In this document: piece after piece, positions 19,315 to 28,222 of the stretch
How positions within the stretch are numbered: position 1 is the first letter of the stretch
Layout: each line of letters opens with the position of its first letter
Source: Advenella mandrilli
GTDB lineage: Bacteria; Pseudomonadota; Gammaproteobacteria; Burkholderiales; Burkholderiaceae_B
Reading direction: 5' to 3'
Assembly (NCBI RefSeq): GCF_016595155.1
Contig: NZ_JAENGP010000002.1
Coordinates: 248,001 to 312,000, forward strand
DNA: 64,000 nucleotides
Notes under the pieces: model-generated
The model's database searches: none
What the model was told of the DNA's origin: nothing
What the model saw: the letters and a program-made list of their open reading frames with translations, nothing else
Translations under genes and position numbers: made by a program

Positions 19315-20172
19315 TTATTGTTGAATGTCTGCAGGCAGGGGGTATTCATTGTGATTACAGACTAAGCCGAGTTTTAATGAAAAGTCCTGGCGGGGAGGTG
19401 CAAAAATATCTACCAGCTGCATGCCTTTTTCACCAACCGCTTGTGAGGTATGAATGACATTGGGAGGGATGACGCACATGGAAGGTGCTGAGGCAACAAT
19501 GTGTTCATCTTCATGCCAAGTTGATAGATCTGGTGTCCATGGGTAACGTAAATGATGAATATAGGCACCCTGTATAGCTAACGACCCTTGTTCGTAGTCT
19601 GGATGGGAGTGTGGTGACAGTTTTTGTATATCTCGGGGGGCTGTACTTGGCAGGAAAATATTGACCATTAAATTACGCGTACGGAAAAGTCGCATAGTGG
19701 TATCAGTACGGATATAGTCGTTCAGTTGATAGTGTCGTAGCTTGTATCCATCAATTGGAGCGGGCCAGTTTGTTAGTTCGGCTACATCGGCAACATTGGC
19801 CCAGTCCTGGTGATTGGGGGCAAGCTCAAGTAAATCTTTGGCATGCTTACTAAAAATACGATAGACCCAGCCATCATTGAGCATACGGATTTGGCTGTCT
19901 CCTGGAGGAGCGATAAATAGAGAATCTCCATCATTGCTTATTTCTTGGTCATTGGCATTGACAATAGCCGCTGAATTTTTTGGCAGCACAATGAAATATT
20001 CATCGCTTTGTTGTGAGGCACTTCTGCTTATAACCGCATTTTTTTTTGCCTGGCTGGCCACTACTACAAAATTGGCAGCACGGCATACCCAGTTTTGTGT
20101 GCCGTTTGAGTCAATCCATGTATGGGGATCACGATAAAAATGTCCAGTGAAAGCCTGACGTGTTGTATTCAT
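19315..20172 (-). CDS. Bicupin-like protein of unknown function
   Basis: This is a 285-residue cupin-fold protein. The second half carries a recognisable cupin metal motif, HSHPDYEQGSLAIQG (two His and one Glu at about residues 187-194), followed by PPNVIHTSQAVG with the third His. The first half (DEYFIVLPKNSAAIVNA, GDSLFIAPPGDSQI) looks like a second cupin without obvious metal ligands. In this operon it could be an isomerase, hydrolase or decarboxylase acting on the ring-cleavage product, since no conventional hydratase or semialdehyde dehydrogenase is present. No specific reaction is claimed. Confidence 0.75.
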   Translation of the reverse strand: MNTTRQAFTGHFYRDPHTWIDSNGTQNWVCRAANFVVVASQAKKNAVISRSASQQSDEYFIVLPKNSAAIVNANDQEISNDGDSLFIAPPGDSQIRMLNDGWVYRIFSKHAKDLLELAPNHQDWANVADVAELTNWPAPIDGYKLRHYQLNDYIRTDTTMRLFRTRNLMVNIFLPSTAPRDIQKLSPHSHPDYEQGSLAIQGAYIHHLRYPWTPDLSTWHEDEHIVASAPSMCVIPPNVIHTSQAVGEKGMQLVDIFAPPRQDFSLKLGLVCNHNEYPLPADIQQ

Positions 20173-20209
20173 TTCATTTCCAGTTAATAATTTAAGTTAA
20201 AAATTATTT

Positions 20210-21184
20210 TTAATCTAATGACAAACCAATTTTTGTGACCAAATCTTTAGATTTGGCAATGTCTTCCTTGATTTTTTCTGCCATTTCCTCAGGCGTACTG
20301 CTTCTGAGATATGCGCCGCTTGTAGTGGCGATCCAGTCAACCAGCTCTTTATTTGCCAGTGTGGTTGTTAAAGCTGCATTCAGCTTATTGACAATTGCAT
20401 CGGGCGTGCCTGCGGGGACAGAGATGCCGTGCCAGTATTCATAAGCAAAATCAGGTAGTCCAGATTCAGAAATGGTGGGAATATCTGGCAAGATTTGATT
20501 ACGCTCTTTACCGGAGGCCGCAAGTACTTTGATTTTCCCGTCCTTGCTTTGTGCTGATGCAAGACGAGCGCCGGAAAACATAGTTTGTAGTTGGCCACCA
20601 ACCAGGTCTTGCATAGCTGGGCCCTCTCCCTGATAGGGGATATGGACAATATTTATGTTGTCACTGGCTAACTTTAAGGCTTCCATCATTAGGTGATGGG
20701 GGGTTCCATTGCCTGCCGTGCCATAACTCATTGTTTGAGGGTTTAATTTTGCATATTCAATAAATTCTTTAATGTTATTGGCAGGCAGGTTTTTATTAAC
20801 TGAAAGTACGAGTGATCCGGTCAGGACGGTGCTAACCGGCCTAAGACTTTTGACGGGGTCATAAGACAAGTTTTTGTAAAGTGCTGTATTAGTGGCGTAA
20901 GTGGCGTTATCACCCCACAAAAGGGTGTAACCGTTGGCGTTTGAGTTGGTAACGGCAGTGGCGCCAATAGAAGTACCTGCACCCGGTCTGTTTTCAATAA
21001 TAACGGGCTGCTTGACGACTTCACTAAGTGCACGGCCTACTTGTCGTGCCATGATATCGGTACCGCCACCGGCCGCATACGGTACCACTATTTTTAGGGG
21101 TTGATTGGGAAAGTTATCTGTTCCACTTGCTTGAACAGCAGAAACGGTTAATAGGGATAGAGTGGTTAACAGGAATTTATTCAT
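20210..21184 (-). CDS. Bug-family tripartite tricarboxylate transporter substrate-binding protein
   Basis: This is a 324-residue periplasmic binding protein of the TctC/Bug family, with a signal peptide (MNKFLLTTLSLLTVSAVQAS) and the family segments PLKIVVPYAAGGGTDIMAR, IENRPGAGTSIGA and YGTAGNGTPHHLMME. These proteins capture organic acids for TctAB-type permeases. No TctA or TctB gene is in the window, so it would use permease subunits encoded elsewhere, as is common in Alcaligenaceae. Its position as second gene of the operon suggests it binds the aromatic acid that the operon degrades. Confidence 0.92.
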   Translation of the reverse strand: MNKFLLTTLSLLTVSAVQASGTDNFPNQPLKIVVPYAAGGGTDIMARQVGRALSEVVKQPVIIENRPGAGTSIGATAVTNSNANGYTLLWGDNATYATNTALYKNLSYDPVKSLRPVSTVLTGSLVLSVNKNLPANNIKEFIEYAKLNPQTMSYGTAGNGTPHHLMMEALKLASDNINIVHIPYQGEGPAMQDLVGGQLQTMFSGARLASAQSKDGKIKVLAASGKERNQILPDIPTISESGLPDFAYEYWHGISVPAGTPDAIVNKLNAALTTTLANKELVDWIATTSGAYLRSSTPEEMAEKIKEDIAKSKDLVTKIGLSLD

Positions 21185-21226
21185 TAGATCTCCGTATATT
21201 TATTTTGTCGTAATTATTTTATGTAC

Positions 21227-22453
21227 TCAGGCAAAATAGTTTTGTGCCATTTTTTCATCACCCAGTAAGGTACCGGCCCAAGCATTGGCATGATGTTGAT
21301 AGTTGTTTAGTTGATGACTTTGAATGGCAATAATGTCGTTATATAAGCGACCAAAATCATATTGCTTATAAATGGCATGACCGCCACTTAATCTGAAAAG
21401 TTCAGAAGCCAGTTGCGTGCAACGAGGGGGGATCTGTGAACTTTGGAAGCGAAACTGACGTCGCTCGTCCATGCTGACGGTGGTGCCTCCCAGTACCTCA
21501 GTAATTACGCGTGCATAGTTTTTGTATACTTGTGATTTCATTTCTTCCGCATGAGAAAGAGCTTGGGAAACGGCTAAAACAGCGGCTTGGTTTGCGCTAA
21601 TGCCAACGCCATGGCGGCTGACTTTTTTGTAGTTGAAATCAATAAAGGTTTGAACCAGCCCTTTTAAAGCACCCAGTGCACTGGGGGCTTGTGTTGCTCT
21701 GGAAAAAATTTGGAAAAAAGGGATTTTATAAAGAAAACCGTCATTTAGTTTTAAGCCAGGGGCGTCATTGTTTAAGACAGATTCCCAGCGTAGGGCTCGA
21801 TGTTCGGGGATGAAAGCATCTTTGACGAGGATATCGTTACTGCCTGTGGCACGTAGTCCATGTACATCCCAATTGGGCATAACTTCATAATCACTACGTG
21901 GCAGTAAGAAGCAATATTGTGCCATTCCAGATTGTTTGGTCTTGCCTGTGTTTTCTTCACCTTCAATATTGCCTCCCAGAAATGTCCAGTCGCAATGGTC
22001 ACTGCCACTGGAAAAACTCCATTTTCCACTGAGCAGGTAACCACCTTCAACGCGTTTGGCAGTGCCTGGTGCGTAGGGGGAGCTGATCAGAGTTTTGGTA
22101 TTGTTTCCCCAGACTTCTTCTTGGGCTTTGGGATCAAAAAATGCCAGATGATAGTGGTGAATGCCAATGACGCCTAAGACCCAGGCGACCGATGGATCAG
22201 CTTCGGCCAGGATGGAAGCTACTTCAAATGATTCTATTGGTGTTGTTTCGGCACCGCCCCATCGTTTTGGCTGAAGCATTTGAAAAAAACCGGCGTTTTG
22301 AAGATCGGTAATGGTTTCATCAAATATTTTTGGACAATTCCATTGTGCTGTTGAACGTTCTTTGAGTGTCGGTACCAATGTACGTGCTTTTTGCACATAT
22401 TCGGAACTACTGAAGTCTCCTCTCAGGAAGTCATTGATTTGATCGGTTGGCAT
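21227..22453 (-). CDS. Group D flavin-dependent aromatic monooxygenase, oxygenase component
   Basis: This is a 408-residue protein with acyl-CoA-dehydrogenase fold, close in pattern to HsaA and the C2 oxygenase of 4-hydroxyphenylacetate hydroxylase. Visible segments are MLQPKRWGGAETTPIESFEV, ADPSVAWVLGVIGIHH, GKWSFSSGSDHCDWTFLGG and WDVHGLRATGSNDI. Such enzymes use free reduced flavin and oxygen to hydroxylate a phenol ortho to its hydroxyl, producing the catechol that the LigAB-type enzyme cleaves. The matching reductase is the last gene of the operon. It is the first gene transcribed. A conventional acyl-CoA dehydrogenase is less likely, given the reductase and context. Confidence 0.85.
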   Translation of the reverse strand: MPTDQINDFLRGDFSSSEYVQKARTLVPTLKERSTAQWNCPKIFDETITDLQNAGFFQMLQPKRWGGAETTPIESFEVASILAEADPSVAWVLGVIGIHHYHLAFFDPKAQEEVWGNNTKTLISSPYAPGTAKRVEGGYLLSGKWSFSSGSDHCDWTFLGGNIEGEENTGKTKQSGMAQYCFLLPRSDYEVMPNWDVHGLRATGSNDILVKDAFIPEHRALRWESVLNNDAPGLKLNDGFLYKIPFFQIFSRATQAPSALGALKGLVQTFIDFNYKKVSRHGVGISANQAAVLAVSQALSHAEEMKSQVYKNYARVITEVLGGTTVSMDERRQFRFQSSQIPPRCTQLASELFRLSGGHAIYKQYDFGRLYNDIIAIQSHQLNNYQHHANAWAGTLLGDEKMAQNYFA

Positions 22454-22534
22454 AATCTCAAGATCCTATGTATGTTTTGTATTAATTTTTTATGAGTGTT
22501 TTCTTGGATTAAATTAAAACACTTAGAGGTAAGC

Positions 22535-22575
22535 TTGAGATAGATCAATTTTGAGATTGGAGATATCACATATCT
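22535..22575 (-). promoter_or_regulatory. Candidate control sites upstream of the meta-cleavage operon
   Basis: Two short palindromes lie about 80-120 bases before the oxygenase start. TTGA-N6-TCAA is at 22535-22548, which fits a LysR T-N11-A pattern, and the perfect AGATATCACATATCT is at 22561-22575. Regulatory function is inferred from position and symmetry only. Confidence 0.4.
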
Positions 22576-22674
22576 AGATACCTTAACTATGATGAAGTCA
22601 ATACAGGATTTTGTTATTCATGATCTGTATTAACGATTGTTGAAAAATAGGGTGTGGTATATATGTTTGCGGCA

Positions 22675-22711
22675 TTATCCGACTGTTACAAGCCTGTGTG
22701 CAGTCGGATAA
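22675..22711 (-). terminator. Hairpin after the enoyl-CoA hydratase gene
   Basis: TTATCCGACTG (22675-22685) pairs perfectly over 11 bases with CAGTCGGATAA (22701-22711), just past the hydratase stop. There is no clear T run, so termination is only likely. Confidence 0.4.
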
Positions 22712-22721
22712 ATGATGTACG

Positions 22722-23507
22722 TCAGCTTTTCCAAACAGCTGGTCTTTTTTCCAGAAAAGCATCAATGCCTTCCCGGGCATCTTCTTCCATCATATTGCGT
22801 GCCATGGTGTCACCTGCAAAATCATATGCATCAGCCAGCGTCATTTGCTTTTGTTTGTAGAACATTTGTTTGCCGTAGCGGATGGCAGTGGGGCTTTTGG
22901 CCAGAATATCATCTACCAAACGGTTAACCCTGGCATTCAGCTCTGTTTCAGCGACGACATCGTTAACCAATCCCCAGTCTGTGGCGGTTTGGGCATCAAT
23001 GAACCTGGCAGTGACCAGCATTTCAAAAGCCCGTTTGGAAGATATATTCCGGCTTAAGGCTACAGCAGGTGTTGAGCAGAAAAGGCCAACGTTAATACCT
23101 GATACCGCAAATTTGGCCGAACTGGTGCAGATAGCCAGATCACAGGCGGCGACCAGCTGACATCCTGCTGCCGTGGCAATACCATGAACTTTGGCAATGA
23201 CCGGAACCGGCAGGGCCTGAAGCCCCTGCATGACCTTGCCGCATTTGGCAAACAGGTAACGGTAATAACTCAGGGTTGGCTGGCTGCGCATTTCCTTTAA
23301 GTCGTGACCGGCACAAAAGGCTTTGCCGGCCGATTCTATCACTACGCACCGCAGGGAGTCATCCCGTTGCAGAATATCAAGCTGCTCAAGCAGGGCTTGC
23401 AGCATGTCTTCGGAAAGTGCGTTGAACTGACTGGGGCGGTTAAGGCGCAGGGTCACGACGCCATTCATTGTGGCGGTTTCAAGAATAGAGGTGGCAGGGG
23501 TGTTCAT
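22722..23507 (-). CDS. Enoyl-CoA hydratase/isomerase family protein
   Basis: This is a 261-residue crotonase-fold protein; GGAG precedes ATG 23507. The oxyanion-hole segments are visible (SAGKAFCAGHDLKEM near residue 65 and HGIATAAGCQLVAACDLAI near residue 113). The catalytic Glu positions of true enoyl-CoA hydratases are not evident: the second region reads SKFAVSGINVGLFCSTPAVAL. The exact reaction (hydration, isomerisation or hydrolysis) is therefore uncertain. Its context is a single gene divergent from the succinate-semialdehyde dehydrogenase. It may serve a fatty- or aromatic-acid CoA pathway. Confidence 0.85.
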   Translation of the reverse strand: MNTPATSILETATMNGVVTLRLNRPSQFNALSEDMLQALLEQLDILQRDDSLRCVVIESAGKAFCAGHDLKEMRSQPTLSYYRYLFAKCGKVMQGLQALPVPVIAKVHGIATAAGCQLVAACDLAICTSSAKFAVSGINVGLFCSTPAVALSRNISSKRAFEMLVTARFIDAQTATDWGLVNDVVAETELNARVNRLVDDILAKSPTAIRYGKQMFYKQKQMTLADAYDFAGDTMARNMMEEDAREGIDAFLEKRPAVWKS

Positions 23508-23684
23508 ATTGTCTCCTGTGGTTTTTGATTAATTATTAAGTATCATGGTAGCATCCTGAAAAATGTCTGCATGTATTATTAATCATGGTTTGTGTCAGGC
23601 GTTGGAGAAAAATTAAAAATCCTGGTTCAGGGCCAGTTGAGATTGGCATTGACTGTCAGAAAAATAGAGTAAATGGAGAAAATA

Positions 23685-25139
23685 ATGTTGATGTTAAAAA
23701 ATTCAAGTTTGTTTCGGCAGCAATGTTACATAAACGGTATCTGGAGTGACGCTGATGGGGGTGAAACCATTCAGGTTATTAATCCCGCAACGCAAGAAGT
23801 GTTGGGGTTGGTTCCCAAAATGGGCAGCGCTGAAGCACGACAGGCCATTGAGGGGGCGGATGCCGCCTGGAAAGCGTGGCGTAATAAATCAGCCAAGGAA
23901 AGATCAAATATTCTTAGAAGATGGTTTGAACTCATTATAGAAAACTCAGACGATCTGGCACGTATCATGACGGCAGAGCAGGGTAAACCGTTAAGCGAAT
24001 CAAAAGGTGAAATCGCTTACGGCGCGTCTTATCTGGAGTGGTATGCCGAAGAAGGAAAGCGGGTTTATGGCGATACTATTCCAGCGCCTTCTCGCGATAA
24101 ACGTATTGTGGTAACCAAAGAACCGATAGGCGTTTGTGCTGCTATTACGCCCTGGAATTTCCCTTCGTCCATGATTACCCGTAAAGTGGGGGCCGCATTG
24201 GCAGCCGGATGCCCGATTGTGGTTAAACCCGCTTCCCAGACACCTTACTCGGCCTTGGCGCTGGCGGTGTTGTCTGAAGAGGCGGGTGTGCCTACCGGGG
24301 TGTTTTCAGTCATAACCGGCTCTGCATCGGCCATTGGTGGTGAAATGACATCCAATGATTTGGTACGAAAGGTTTCTTTCACCGGTTCTACTGAAGTGGG
24401 CCGGTTATTAATGCAGCAAAGTGCCGGCACCATCAAGAAAGTGTCGATGGAGTTGGGCGGAAATGCACCTTTTATTGTTTTTGAAGATGCAGATCTGGAT
24501 GCCGCGGTAGAAGGTGCCATGGCCAGCAAATACAGGAACACGGGCCAAACATGCGTTTGTACCAATCGTTTTTATGTTCATGATAGGGTATACGATGAAT
24601 TTTGCCAGAAATTGGTGAATGCCGTCGGTAAGCTTAAAGTAGGCAATGGCTTTGACGATGGGGTTACTCAAGGGCCCTTAATTGATCAGGCGGCCGTCAA
24701 CAAGGTGGAGGAACATGTGGCTGATGCGCTTACAAAAGGCGGACGGATATTGGCTGGCGGCAAACCGCATGCATTGGGATTGTCTTTTTTCGAACCAACG
24801 GTGATTGCGGATGCAACGGCAGAAATGAAAGTGGCTTATGAGGAAACGTTTGGGCCGTTAGCACCCGTTTTCAGATTTCATTCAGACGAAGAAGTCATTG
24901 ATCAGGCCAACGATACCGAATTTGGTCTGGCGGCTTATTTTTACAGTCGTGATATTGGTCGTGTATGGCGTGTCTCCGAGGCGTTGGAATATGGAATGGT
25001 GGGCATTAACACAGGCATCATTTCCAATGAGGCAGCCCCTTTTGGTGGCGTAAAACAGTCGGGCCTTGGCCGTGAGGGCTCTCATTACGGGCTTGATGAC
25101 TATCTTGTCGTGAAATATTTATGCATGGGTGGTATTTAA
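23685..25139 (+). CDS. gabD: NAD(P)-dependent succinate-semialdehyde dehydrogenase
   Basis: This aldehyde dehydrogenase of the GabD type converts succinic semialdehyde to succinate. GGAG at 23675-23678 favours the ATG at 23685, giving 484 residues (E. coli GabD has 482); ATG 23673 would overlap its own ribosome site. Visible residues are the catalytic C290 with the paired C292 (NTGQTCVCTNRF), E256 in ELGGNAPFIVF, the WNFPSSMITRK segment and FTGSTEVGRLL. It sits next to, but outside, the operon with an HpaI-type aldolase whose product could be succinic semialdehyde. Confidence 0.9.
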   Translation: MLMLKNSSLFRQQCYINGIWSDADGGETIQVINPATQEVLGLVPKMGSAEARQAIEGADAAWKAWRNKSAKERSNILRRWFELIIENSDDLARIMTAEQGKPLSESKGEIAYGASYLEWYAEEGKRVYGDTIPAPSRDKRIVVTKEPIGVCAAITPWNFPSSMITRKVGAALAAGCPIVVKPASQTPYSALALAVLSEEAGVPTGVFSVITGSASAIGGEMTSNDLVRKVSFTGSTEVGRLLMQQSAGTIKKVSMELGGNAPFIVFEDADLDAAVEGAMASKYRNTGQTCVCTNRFYVHDRVYDEFCQKLVNAVGKLKVGNGFDDGVTQGPLIDQAAVNKVEEHVADALTKGGRILAGGKPHALGLSFFEPTVIADATAEMKVAYEETFGPLAPVFRFHSDEEVIDQANDTEFGLAAYFYSRDIGRVWRVSEALEYGMVGINTGIISNEAAPFGGVKQSGLGREGSHYGLDDYLVVKYLCMGGI

Positions 25140-25349
25140 AGGGATAAGGGCCATACAAAAAATTGTGACAAGGGGTGACGTTTATTATGCGTGAGCCTAC
25201 CGAAAGAATAAATACTGTCTGGTAGAGGATGGTTGGTACAATACCGCACATGGTATCCACCTTGATTGAAAAAGTGAGCGCTTTTTTGCGTAATAATGAA
25301 TAAATCAAGGATGGCAATTACTGGTTATTGAATACCTTTTTGGACTGTT

Positions 25350-26516
25350 ATGAATGCAATAAAACATATTGGCTCGTTGATTCAACTAATATTGAATTTA
25401 CGGGTTTTCCTGTCATTGCTGGGTATTATTAACGGGCTATGGCTGACTTTACCGGTTTTATATAAGTATTTTGGTAACTTTGTCAAAGATACTGAAGAGT
25501 TTGTGCATTGGATGCAAACATTGGGTTTTTTCCATTTACTTGAATTGCCCAGGTTTGCCTTGGGTACTTGCCTGGTTTTATTTGGTTTTTTCATGTTTGC
25601 AGGCGCACGCCTGGCCTGTTTTTTTAGTATTCTTGCCCTGGTTTTATTAGTTTCCCTTGATATAACATTGGGTAGTGCCTATTTTTTTCATGGCGTTTAT
25701 TCTTTTGTTTTATTGGTTTTATTAATACGTAACTGGAAACATTTTCCGAATCAAAATATAAGTAATACGGCAGGGTTAGCTTTATTCAGCATTGTTTTAC
25801 TTATTATATATTCAGTATTGGGTTCATTATATTTGGGCCCGCATTTCAATCCAAAAATTACGGATGCTTTCCAGGCATTTTATTTTTCTATCATCAGCAT
25901 GACAACATTGGGTTATGGGGATATTGTGCCAGTAAGCACAGAAGCACGTATTTTTGCGATTAGTGTTGTTGTTTTAGGTATTACTATTTTTACCACTTCA
26001 ATTGTGTATTTGGCAGGCATTGCAGCCAGTGATACCCGTAAAATTGTACATAAAAGGCTGTTAAAGATGAAAAATCATTATGTTATTGCAGGTTCTTCCC
26101 AATTGGCGGTTTTTGTTTATAACGGCTTGAAAAAACGGGGTCTGCAGACTGTCATTGTATGTGATGAAAAAAACCGGGATTTATTTCCTTCAGATGCAAT
26201 TGTTGTGTCAGGTGAGGTTGCCGAGATCGCGACCCTGGATAAGGCTTCTGTGAAAGATGCGTATTGTGTGATGGCATTGGAAAAGAGCGATGTGGAAAAT
26301 ACCTATATTTTATTGGCGGTGAAAGAAATTGCGGGTGATAAAGTTAAAACAATTACCATGATTAATGAAGAACGTAATCGCCGGAAATTGCAACTTTTGC
26401 ACGTTGATTATATATTTTCATTGCCTGAAATGGGTAGTGAGGTTTTAATGAAGTATTTAAGTGGTGAGACCATTGATAATAATACGATTGCTGATTTGGT
26501 CATAAACCATAGTTAA
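25350..26516 (+). CDS. Voltage-gated-type potassium channel with RCK domain (Kch-like)
   Basis: This is a 388-residue inner-membrane ion channel. Several hydrophobic segments occupy residues about 12-225. The selectivity filter TTLGYGDIVP is at residues 185-194, followed by a pore-lining helix. A cytoplasmic RCK/TrkA-N domain begins near residue 240 (HYVIAGSSQLAVFVYNGL) and binds nucleotides or ions to gate the pore in relatives. The layout matches E. coli Kch. No charged S4 helix rich in arginine is obvious, so voltage dependence is unproven. It is a single gene convergent with the Lrp regulator. Confidence 0.9.
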   Translation: MNAIKHIGSLIQLILNLRVFLSLLGIINGLWLTLPVLYKYFGNFVKDTEEFVHWMQTLGFFHLLELPRFALGTCLVLFGFFMFAGARLACFFSILALVLLVSLDITLGSAYFFHGVYSFVLLVLLIRNWKHFPNQNISNTAGLALFSIVLLIIYSVLGSLYLGPHFNPKITDAFQAFYFSIISMTTLGYGDIVPVSTEARIFAISVVVLGITIFTTSIVYLAGIAASDTRKIVHKRLLKMKNHYVIAGSSQLAVFVYNGLKKRGLQTVIVCDEKNRDLFPSDAIVVSGEVAEIATLDKASVKDAYCVMALEKSDVENTYILLAVKEIAGDKVKTITMINEERNRRKLQLLHVDYIFSLPEMGSEVLMKYLSGETIDNNTIADLVINHS

Positions 26517-26542
26517 CATTAACTAAAGCCAAAGTACTGCGA

Positions 26543-26965
26543 TTATTTATAACTTTTTAAATGAATGCTGGTTTCTGAATTGCTAATATGTTTAATTAGC
26601 CTGATCCGTTCCAGGGACTGCGCCAGTTCATCCAGGGTTTGCGCCTGCAGTTCGGCCAGCAAGTCCCAGCGGCCATTGGTGTCATGCAGGGCAACCACGC
26701 AGGGTTCACCCAGCAAGCTGGCCACTGCCTGCCGGGTGGCGTTGCCTTCAATGGCAATACTCATCCAGGCGGTAATGGGCCGGTTCTGGCTGGTGGGGCG
26801 CAGCTGCACCGAATAACCGGTAATCACGCCTTCATCTTCCAGTTTCAGCATGCGGTTGCGTACCGTGCCGCGCGATACCTGCAGTTTCTGGGCCAGATCA
26901 GCCACGGTATAACGGGCATTCTGGCGTAAAAGGGCAATAAGTGTCTGGTCAATTGTATCCATCAT
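26543..26965 (-). CDS. Lrp/AsnC-family transcriptional regulator
   Basis: This is a regulator of about 140 residues starting at ATG 26965 (MMDTIDQTLIALLRQNARYT); GGA a few bases upstream supports it over upstream ATGs. An N-terminal helix-turn-helix (TVADLAQKLQVSRGTVRNRM, residues about 17-36) is followed by a RAM ligand-binding domain. It is divergent from the ornithine cyclodeaminase gene with a 19-base palindrome in between. Control of amino-acid (arginine/ornithine/proline) metabolism and of itself is therefore inferred. Confidence 0.9.
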   Translation of the reverse strand: MMDTIDQTLIALLRQNARYTVADLAQKLQVSRGTVRNRMLKLEDEGVITGYSVQLRPTSQNRPITAWMSIAIEGNATRQAVASLLGEPCVVALHDTNGRWDLLAELQAQTLDELAQSLERIRLIKHISNSETSIHLKSYK

Positions 26966-26983
26966 TGTCATTCCGGTAATGTG

Positions 26984-27002
26984 TTCTATCATTATGATAG
27001 AA
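26984..27002. promoter_or_regulatory. Operator palindrome between the Lrp gene and ornithine cyclodeaminase
   Basis: TTCTATCATTATGATAGAA is a perfect inverted repeat (8-3-8) between the divergent genes, 18 bases before the regulator start and about 100 before the cyclodeaminase start. It is the natural candidate for the Lrp-type regulator's own binding site. Confidence 0.65.
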
Positions 27003-27105
27003 AACTGCCAAAAAGTATGCAAAATGTGGGCTGTAAATTGATGGCGTCATGCGTCAAACTATGGCTAATAGTTTGAATGATAAGTATAAATACAGGAGAC
27101 CCCGC

Positions 27106-28200
27106 ATGAATGCCTTATTACAGAATCAGTTAATGACTGAATTGATCCGTCCACAGGATATTGCGGCCATTGTTCAGAAAAAAGGCATGAAAACCTGTCT
27201 TGACGGGGTAGCCAATTATATTTTGAAGGATTATTTGCGCTGGGAGGAATTTGATAAATCCAAACGGGTCGCCAAATATGTGGAAAATGGGGTCATGGAG
27301 CTGATGCCAATTGCCGATAAAAAACATTATGCATTTAAATATGTGAATTGCCATCCGCATAATCCGGCCAAGGGCTTGTCTACCGTGATTGCATTCGGTG
27401 CCCTGGTTGATGTGGCCACAGGCATGCCAAGGGCAATTTCAGAATTGACCCTGACAACGGCTTTCCGGACAGCGGCAACATCTGCCTTGGCGGCCAAATA
27501 CCTGGCCCGTAAAAATAGCCGTACCATGGCCTTAATTGGCAATGGCTCTCAGGCTGAATTCCAGGCACTGGCATTTCATTACCTGCTGGGTATTGAAGAA
27601 ATCCATTTGTATGATAAAGACCCCAAGGCTTCTGAAAAACTGGCGGGCAACCTGGCCCATACCGACATAAAGTTTGTGATGAGCAGTGATGTGGCCAGTA
27701 CGGTTAAAGGTATGGATATTATTACCACGGTAACGGCTGAATACGCCAAAGCGCATATTATTACCCCAGATATGATAGAGCCGGGCATGCATATTAATGC
27801 CGTGGGGGGTGACTCACCCGGCAAGACGGAATTGCATCCCGATATTCTGTCAATGGGTCCGGTTTTTGTTGAGTTTGAAGAGCAGACCCGGATTGAAGGG
27901 GAGTTGCAGAATGTGGCGACGGATTTTCCGGTGGTGCACTTATGGGAAGTGTTTGGCCAAACAAAACTGGGCCGCAGTGATAATAATCAGGTAACGCTGT
28001 TTGATTCGGTCGGGTTTGCACTGGAAGATTATTCTGCCATGCGGTTCATGCGTGATGTGGCAAAAGAATTGGGTTTGATGCAGTCCATTTCATTGGTGCC
28101 CGATCTGGCCGACCCGAAAGACCTGTTTTCTTATCTGGGTGTAGGGCCTGCCATTCCGGTTTTGACGGATACGGTCAAAGATGCCAGCATGACAGGCTGA
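27106..28200 (+). CDS. ocd: Ornithine cyclodeaminase
   Basis: This enzyme converts L-ornithine to L-proline and ammonia with NAD. The start is ATG 27106 (MNALLQNQLMTEL), with AGGAG at 27093-27097, giving 364 residues; an upstream in-frame ATG at 27049 has no ribosome site. Family segments are EFDKSKRVAKYVENGVMELMP, AFKYVNCHPHNPAKGLSTVI, the GNGSQAEFQALAF dinucleotide loop near residue 143 and HINAVGGDSPGKTELH. Together with the arginase at 44301 it would form an arginine-to-proline route. Some family members act on other imino acids, so the substrate is probable rather than certain. Confidence 0.88.
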   Translation: MNALLQNQLMTELIRPQDIAAIVQKKGMKTCLDGVANYILKDYLRWEEFDKSKRVAKYVENGVMELMPIADKKHYAFKYVNCHPHNPAKGLSTVIAFGALVDVATGMPRAISELTLTTAFRTAATSALAAKYLARKNSRTMALIGNGSQAEFQALAFHYLLGIEEIHLYDKDPKASEKLAGNLAHTDIKFVMSSDVASTVKGMDIITTVTAEYAKAHIITPDMIEPGMHINAVGGDSPGKTELHPDILSMGPVFVEFEEQTRIEGELQNVATDFPVVHLWEVFGQTKLGRSDNNQVTLFDSVGFALEDYSAMRFMRDVAKELGLMQSISLVPDLADPKDLFSYLGVGPAIPVLTDTVKDASMTG

Positions 28201-28222
28201 TTGTTGAATGGCAAAGACGCAA

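Noticed and set aside
22598-22780. A 60-codon minus-strand frame beside the enoyl-CoA hydratase gene
   Set aside because: Overlaps the hydratase 3' end and hairpin; composition and start context give no support.
26512-26525. AGTTAACATTAACT palindrome between the K+ channel and Lrp genes
   Set aside because: Short, AT-rich and at the convergent gene ends without a T run; too weak to call a terminator or operator.
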